Positions 32,396 to 35,129 of a stretch of DNA of 35,129 nucleotides are shown in pieces; within the stretch, counting starts at the first letter, position 1; every line of letters starts with the position of its first letter. The notes below the pieces were generated by a model. The model saw only the letters and a list, made by a program, of their open reading frames with translations, made no database searches and had not been told where the DNA came from. The position numbers were made by a program, and so were the translations under genes. Source of the DNA: Clostridia bacterium (lineage in GTDB: Bacteria; Bacillota; Clostridia; Oscillospirales; CAG-272); the NCBI GenBank assembly GCA_017937845.1, contig JAGBCV010000017.1, positions 1 to 35,129 on the forward strand, written 5' to 3'.

Positions 32396-33218
32396 TGCAT
32401 ACTTTCGAGAGCTTCAAAAACGGCTTTCTCCTTATACGGAGGACGCTTCCTATGAAGCAAGAACGATTTTGGAATCGGTTTGCGGTTTGGATTATCGTGC
32501 CTTTTCGCTCTTTCTCATAAACGGAAATTTAACGGAAGAAGCGTGTCGAAAAATCGATGAGATCGTCAGCAGACGAGAAAAAGAACCGCTTGCCTATATT
32601 TTAGAAGAATCTTGGTTTTATGGGCTTTCCTTTTACGTGACCAAGGATTGCCTCATTCCGCAGGCAGATACGGAGATCGTCACGGAAAAGCTCATTTCCA
32701 AGCTCCAAAAAGGCGCACGCTTTGCCGATATTTGTACGGGAAGCGGTTGTATTGCGCTCGCGGCACTGCTGAAAACAGAGAAAACGACGGCAGTCGGCTA
32801 TGACCTTTCCGAAGGTGCGCTTGCCGTAGCAAAGGAAAATGCCAAGCGGTTTGATATGACGGCGCGTTTCACCGCGGTTCATGCAGATGTTTTTGCAGAG
32901 GATTTCCTTGACGGTGAGATGTTTGACGCTATCGTTTCCAATCCGCCGTATATTGAAACGGATGTGATCCCCACGCTTTCCTATGAGGTTCAAGCCGAAC
33001 CGCATATGGCGCTTGACGGTGGGCATGACGGACTTCGTTTTTATCGCAGACTGCTGGATATCTGTCCTTCTCATATCCGAAAAGGTGGTTTCCTCGTTTT
33101 GGAAATTGGTTATGATCAATGGGGCGCGCTTGCTTCTCTTTGTGACAAGCGTGGTCTGAAATGTGAATTTTATTGCGATTTCGGCGGAAACACCCGTGTT
33201 TGCGTTGTTTCGCTATAA
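32385..33218 (+). CDS. prmC: Peptide chain release factor N5-glutamine methyltransferase PrmC
   Basis: The 277-residue enzyme methylates the Gln of the GGQ motif in release factors, using S-adenosylmethionine. An N-terminal helical domain (about residues 1-75) is followed by a methyltransferase domain with FADICTGSGCIALA and the diagnostic substrate motif NPPYI. The usual LIPRPxTE segment reads LIPQADTE here. It overlaps the DUF1385 gene and is followed by ridA. The release factor gene prfA, a frequent neighbour, is absent. Confidence 0.94.
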   Translation: MRPDAYFRELQKRLSPYTEDASYEARTILESVCGLDYRAFSLFLINGNLTEEACRKIDEIVSRREKEPLAYILEESWFYGLSFYVTKDCLIPQADTEIVTEKLISKLQKGARFADICTGSGCIALAALLKTEKTTAVGYDLSEGALAVAKENAKRFDMTARFTAVHADVFAEDFLDGEMFDAIVSNPPYIETDVIPTLSYEVQAEPHMALDGGHDGLRFYRRLLDICPSHIRKGGFLVLEIGYDQWGALASLCDKRGLKCEFYCDFGGNTRVCVVSL

Positions 33219-33251
33219 CTATTATAAAAATACGAAAGGAATTTTAACACT

Positions 33252-33623
33252 ATGAAAAAAATCAGCACAGAAAAAGCACCGGCAGCGGTCGGTCCTTACT
33301 CCCAGGCTATGATGTACGGCGACATCCTTTTCACCTCCGGTCAGATCGGTCTTGACCCCGCAACAGGCGCATTTGCAGGTGATGACGTTGTTACACAGGC
33401 AAAACAGGTTTGCGAAAATCTCAAGGCAGTTCTTGCGGCAGCCGATATGACGTTTGAAAACGTCATCAAGACTACCTGCTTCCTTGCAGAGATCGCAGAT
33501 TTCGCGGCATTCAATGCGGTTTATGCAGATTATTTCGTAAGTATGCCTGCTCGTTCCTGCGTTGCGGCAAAGGATCTTCCTAAGGGCGCTCTTTGCGAAA
33601 TCGAAGTGATCGCAGCGAAATAA
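33252..33623 (+). CDS. ridA: RidA family enamine/imine deaminase
   Basis: This 123-residue protein has VGPYSQAMMYGDILFTSGQIGLDP, the catalytic-pocket Arg in MPARSCVAAKDLPKGAL and Glu in CEIEVIA, all expected in the RidA (YjgF/YER057c) subgroup. RidA hydrolyses reactive enamines and imines formed by PLP enzymes, such as 2-aminoacrylate. AAAGGA lies about 9 nt before the ATG. It is 33 bp after prmC and probably in the same operon. A DUF559 cassette sits between its stop and the terminators at 34098-34160. Confidence 0.95.
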   Translation: MKKISTEKAPAAVGPYSQAMMYGDILFTSGQIGLDPATGAFAGDDVVTQAKQVCENLKAVLAAADMTFENVIKTTCFLAEIADFAAFNAVYADYFVSMPARSCVAAKDLPKGALCEIEVIAAK

Positions 33624-33636
33624 AATATCTTTATCT

Positions 33637-33686
33637 GATGGCTTCCCCTTTGAGGGGAAGCTGTCCCGTAAGGGACTGATGAGGTG
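33637..33686 (+). repeat. Left palindromic unit of the DUF559 cassette
   Basis: The unit contains GCTTCCCC/GGGGAAGC (33641-33661), GTCCC/GGGAC with a GTAA loop (33663-33676), then TGATGAGGTG (33677-33686). It begins 14 bp after the ridA stop, and its terminal GAGGTG is the ribosome site of the DUF559 gene, 5 nt before the ATG. Confidence 0.8.
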
Positions 33687-33691
33687 TTTGT

Positions 33692-34099
33692 ATGAATACG
33701 ATACGCAATCAAAATTTGACCACAAATGCACAGAAGCTTCGGAAGAATATGACGAAAGAGGAGTGCCATTTGTGGTTTGATTTTTTGAAAAAACTGCCTT
33801 ATACGGTCAATCGGCAGAAGGTTATGGGAAATTATATTTTGGATTTTTATATATCCAAAGCAAAAATTACAATAGAACTTGATGGGTCACAGCATTATGA
33901 ATATGAACATAAGCGAGCGGATTCTCTACGAGATGAGTATTTGAATGGCTTAGGAATTACGGTTTTGCGCTATACCAATGATGATATTCATAAACGCTTT
34001 CAAGGTGTCTGTCTTGATATTTTAAGGCAAATTGATAAGGCTCTTGACACCTCATCCGTCTCGCTTTGCGAGCCACCTTCCCCTCAAGGGGAAGACTAA
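33692..34099 (+). CDS. DUF559 / Vsr-like endonuclease-domain protein
   Basis: This 135-residue protein matches the DUF559 group, which has a PD-(D/E)XK nuclease fold related to Vsr. It shows an N-terminal NAQKLRKNMTKEECHLWFDFL, the Asp of NYILDFYI, IELDGSQHYEYEHKRADSLRDEYL and VLRYTNDDI. Nuclease activity is predicted, not shown here. The start is set by GAGGTG in the left palindromic unit. The last 15 or so residues (SSVSLCEPPSPQGED) are encoded by the right palindromic unit, with the stop 3 bp beyond it. The gene is AT-rich relative to ridA. The arrangement suggests a self-contained mobile cassette that uses ridA transcription. Confidence 0.85.
   Translation: MNTIRNQNLTTNAQKLRKNMTKEECHLWFDFLKKLPYTVNRQKVMGNYILDFYISKAKITIELDGSQHYEYEHKRADSLRDEYLNGLGITVLRYTNDDIHKRFQGVCLDILRQIDKALDTSSVSLCEPPSPQGED
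34048..34094 (-). repeat. Right palindromic unit of the DUF559 cassette
   Basis: Read on the minus strand it gives CTTCCCC/GGGGAAG, a GCTCGC/GCGAG-type hairpin and GGATGAGGTG: the same order as the left unit, inverted. The second hairpin differs in sequence from the left unit (GTCCC/GGGAC) but keeps pairing. Confidence 0.8.
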
Positions 34100-34121
34100 A
34101 CCGAGGAATTTTCCTCGGTTT
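34098..34121 (+). terminator. Rho-independent terminator after the DUF559 cassette
   Basis: A perfect 11-bp stem AAACCGAGGAA / TTCCTCGGTTT (loop TT) begins at the DUF559 stop codon. The T run is short. It may have been the original ridA terminator. Confidence 0.7.
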
Positions 34122-34130
34122 CAGAGTACT

Positions 34131-34160
34131 GAAAAAGTCCACCTTTGGGTGGACTTTTTC
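34131..34160. terminator. Bidirectional Rho-independent terminator
   Basis: A perfect 13-bp stem GAAAAAGTCCACC / GGTGGACTTTTTC (loop TTTG) lies between the prmC-ridA-DUF559 side and the convergent membrane-protein gene. Confidence 0.88.
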
Positions 34161-34203
34161 GATATTCTCTCCCAACAGGCAAAACTGTTGAGATTTTTCT
34201 ATT

Positions 34204-34617
34204 TTAATCGGATGACTTGTTTTGACGGCAATTTGCGCATACATGGATTTTTTCGTTATCTGCGATTGTGATTGTTGTGAGTTGGGCGGTTTTTGCTCCG
34301 CAAATTTCACAGCGCGTAGGTTTGACAGTAGCATTTTGTACTGCGTTAGCGCTTTGCATTTTAATGTTTTTGGGATTTGCAAAAAAAGCATTGACGATAA
34401 GGGCAATCCAACCGCCAACCATCATGGCGATGCCATAGGTTCTCATAGTCAAAAGACTATAATCGTAACTGTCGAGGTAATTTTTCAAATTGGTTTCACA
34501 TCTTCCAATCTCAATGAGAGCGACAAATATGAAAATCATGCCGATAATCGCAACGATGCTTGAAATAACAGCGCCAATTTGATAAGCGAGTTTTTTGTAG
34601 TCTAAAGGTTGATTCAT
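34204..34617 (-). CDS. Two-helix membrane protein with C-terminal zinc ribbon
   Basis: The 137-residue protein has two membrane helices (about residues 12-36 and 60-80) and a cytoplasmic tail with CEICGAK and HVCANC, a four-cysteine zinc-ribbon-like arrangement. AAAGGAA lies about 7 nt before the ATG. I do not know the function. A consensus promoter with a palindrome in its spacer lies between it and a divergent XRE regulator, which suggests that regulator controls it. Confidence 0.75.
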   Translation of the reverse strand: MNQPLDYKKLAYQIGAVISSIVAIIGMIFIFVALIEIGRCETNLKNYLDSYDYSLLTMRTYGIAMMVGGWIALIVNAFFANPKNIKMQSANAVQNATVKPTRCEICGAKTAQLTTITIADNEKIHVCANCRQNKSSD

Positions 34618-34653
34618 AGTATGTTTCCTTTCTGAAAATCAATTTGTTTCATT

Positions 34654-34682
34654 ATTGTAACACATTTGTGTTCTCTTGTCAA
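34654..34682 (-). promoter_or_regulatory. Sigma-A promoter with operator-like palindrome
   Basis: Minus strand: TTGACA (34682-34677), exact 17-nt spacer, TACAAT (34659-34654). AACACATTTGTGTT (34659-34672) is a perfect inverted repeat inside the spacer. ACATATGT (34682-34689) abuts the -35 box. Confidence 0.75.
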
Positions 34683-34714
34683 CATATGTATTCAAAGTTT
34701 TTGAAAAAAGAGGG

Positions 34715-34720
34715 TATAAT
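34715..34720 (+). promoter_or_regulatory. Possible -10 box of the XRE gene
   Basis: A perfect TATAAT lies 29 nt before the XRE start. No clear -35 box is visible, which suits an activated or repressed promoter. Confidence 0.4.
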
Positions 34721-34749
34721 CGTTGAAAAATGATAAGGAGAATACCTGT

Positions 34750-34983
34750 ATGTTGGATGCCGTCATTGTTGGGAAAGTGATACAAAGTTACAGAGAAAAG
34801 AAAGGACTTTCGCAAGAAGTGGTCAGTGGCTTTGCGGATATCGGAAGAACGCATTTGAGTGCGATTGAACGAGGTGTAAGAAAGCCGACACTTGATACGT
34901 TTTTCAAAATAGCCGAGGCTATGCGTATTGCACCAAGCGAGCTTATGAAATTGATTGAGATTGCTATCGAATCGGAAAAATAA
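34750..34983 (+). CDS. XRE-family transcriptional regulator
   Basis: This 77-residue protein is almost wholly a helix-turn-helix domain: VIQSYREKKGLSQEVVSGFADIGRTHLSAIERGVRKPTLDTFFKIAEAM is the standard XRE pattern with the recognition helix in GRTHLSAIERG. It has no effector domain. AAGGAG lies 9 nt before ATG 34750; an in-frame TTG at 34723 would place that site inside the gene. It is divergent from the zinc-ribbon membrane protein. Similar small proteins control phage, restriction or single-target operons. Confidence 0.88.
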   Translation: MLDAVIVGKVIQSYREKKGLSQEVVSGFADIGRTHLSAIERGVRKPTLDTFFKIAEAMRIAPSELMKLIEIAIESEK

Positions 34984-34994
34984 TGTGAAAAGGG

Positions 34995-35129
34995 GCTGTC
35001 TCAAATTTGGGTAATGCTTCCAATTAATTAAAAAATCGAATAAAAAACACTTGCGTTCCATAATGGGTTGCAAGTGTTTTTTGCATGGAATGTTTATCAA
35101 ATGGAAATAATCTCCAAACTTGAGACAGC
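34995..35129. mobile_element. Inverted-repeat element at the window edge (MITE-like or IS remnant)
   Basis: GCTGTCTCAAATTTGG (34995-35010) and CCAAACTTGAGACAGC (35114-35129) are inverted repeats with one mismatch in 16. The left copy is preceded by GGG, as in many IS ends. Inside, AAAAAACACTTGC / GCAAGTGTTTTTT (35042-35082) forms a perfect 13-bp hairpin that may also end the XRE transcript. There is no coding content. The right boundary is cut by the window. Confidence 0.6.

Noticed and set aside
34639..35100. 153-residue minus-strand ORF
   Set aside because: Runs antisense through the XRE gene and into the inverted-repeat element; no domain and no ribosome site.
1..35129. CRISPR array
   Set aside because: No regularly spaced direct repeats were seen; the repeats present are inverted and hairpin-forming.

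Overview
The window looks like a chromosomal segment of a spore-forming Bacillota of the class Clostridia. The evidence is spoIVA, spoVG, a GerA-type germination receptor pair, a TPP riboswitch with a THI-box sequence, and many sigma-A promoters with TTGACA boxes spaced 17 nt from TATAAT-like boxes. Most of it is ordinary housekeeping DNA in short operons separated by strong hairpin terminators. I saw no rRNA, tRNA or CRISPR array.

Layout. 1-2.1 kb: 3' part of a surface protein with InlB-type repeats fused to a trypsin-like protease, plus a small membrane protein. 2.1-6.1 kb: a major-facilitator transporter, then a gerA-gerB-like receptor pair. 6.1-8.9 kb (minus strand): a truncated TPR regulator fragment and the rbfA-nrnA-truB operon. 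9.0-11.3 kb: a stand-alone RNase III-fold protein, then an AT-rich islet with a leader hairpin, a secreted protein and a small membrane protein. 11.3-14.9 kb: a TerB-N/TerB-C protein, a BREX-type ATPase and a FucU-like protein in one operon. 14.9-16.6 kb: thiamine uptake and activation (thiT-thiN) under a TPP riboswitch. 16.7-19.2 kb: dCMP deaminase-like protein, spoVG, murC. 19.2-21.9 kb: a polar amino-acid ABC importer. 21.9-24 kb: secG, a mannonate-oxidoreductase-like SDR and a HAD phosphatase. 24.0-24.6 kb: a non-coding element packed with hairpins. 24.6-28.8 kb: a phosphopantetheinyl transferase, two small membrane proteins, a Xer-type recombinase and spoIVA. 29.0-31.2 kb: a PadR-regulated operon with a membrane protein and a secreted protein. 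31.4-34.1 kb: DUF1385 protein, prmC, ridA and a DUF559 endonuclease cassette. 34.2-35.1 kb: a zinc-ribbon membrane protein divergent from an XRE regulator, then an inverted-repeat element cut by the window end.

The most unusual content is three kinds of small elements placed in gene ends and intergenic gaps. (1) A DUF559 endonuclease gene sits between two inverted palindromic units. The left unit supplies the gene's ribosome binding site and the right unit encodes its C-terminal tail; the second hairpin differs in sequence between the units but keeps its pairing. (2) A hairpin family (stem core ACTTTTcTT/AAgAAAAGT followed by CCAAAAGAA) forms both ends of a 530-bp element at 24.0-24.6 kb and recurs as a short copy abutting the spoIVA stop codon, again with paired base changes. 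(3) A 135-bp inverted-repeat element lies at the right edge. The TerB/BREX-ATPase pair lacks an adjacent helicase and is a possible minimal defence-type operon.
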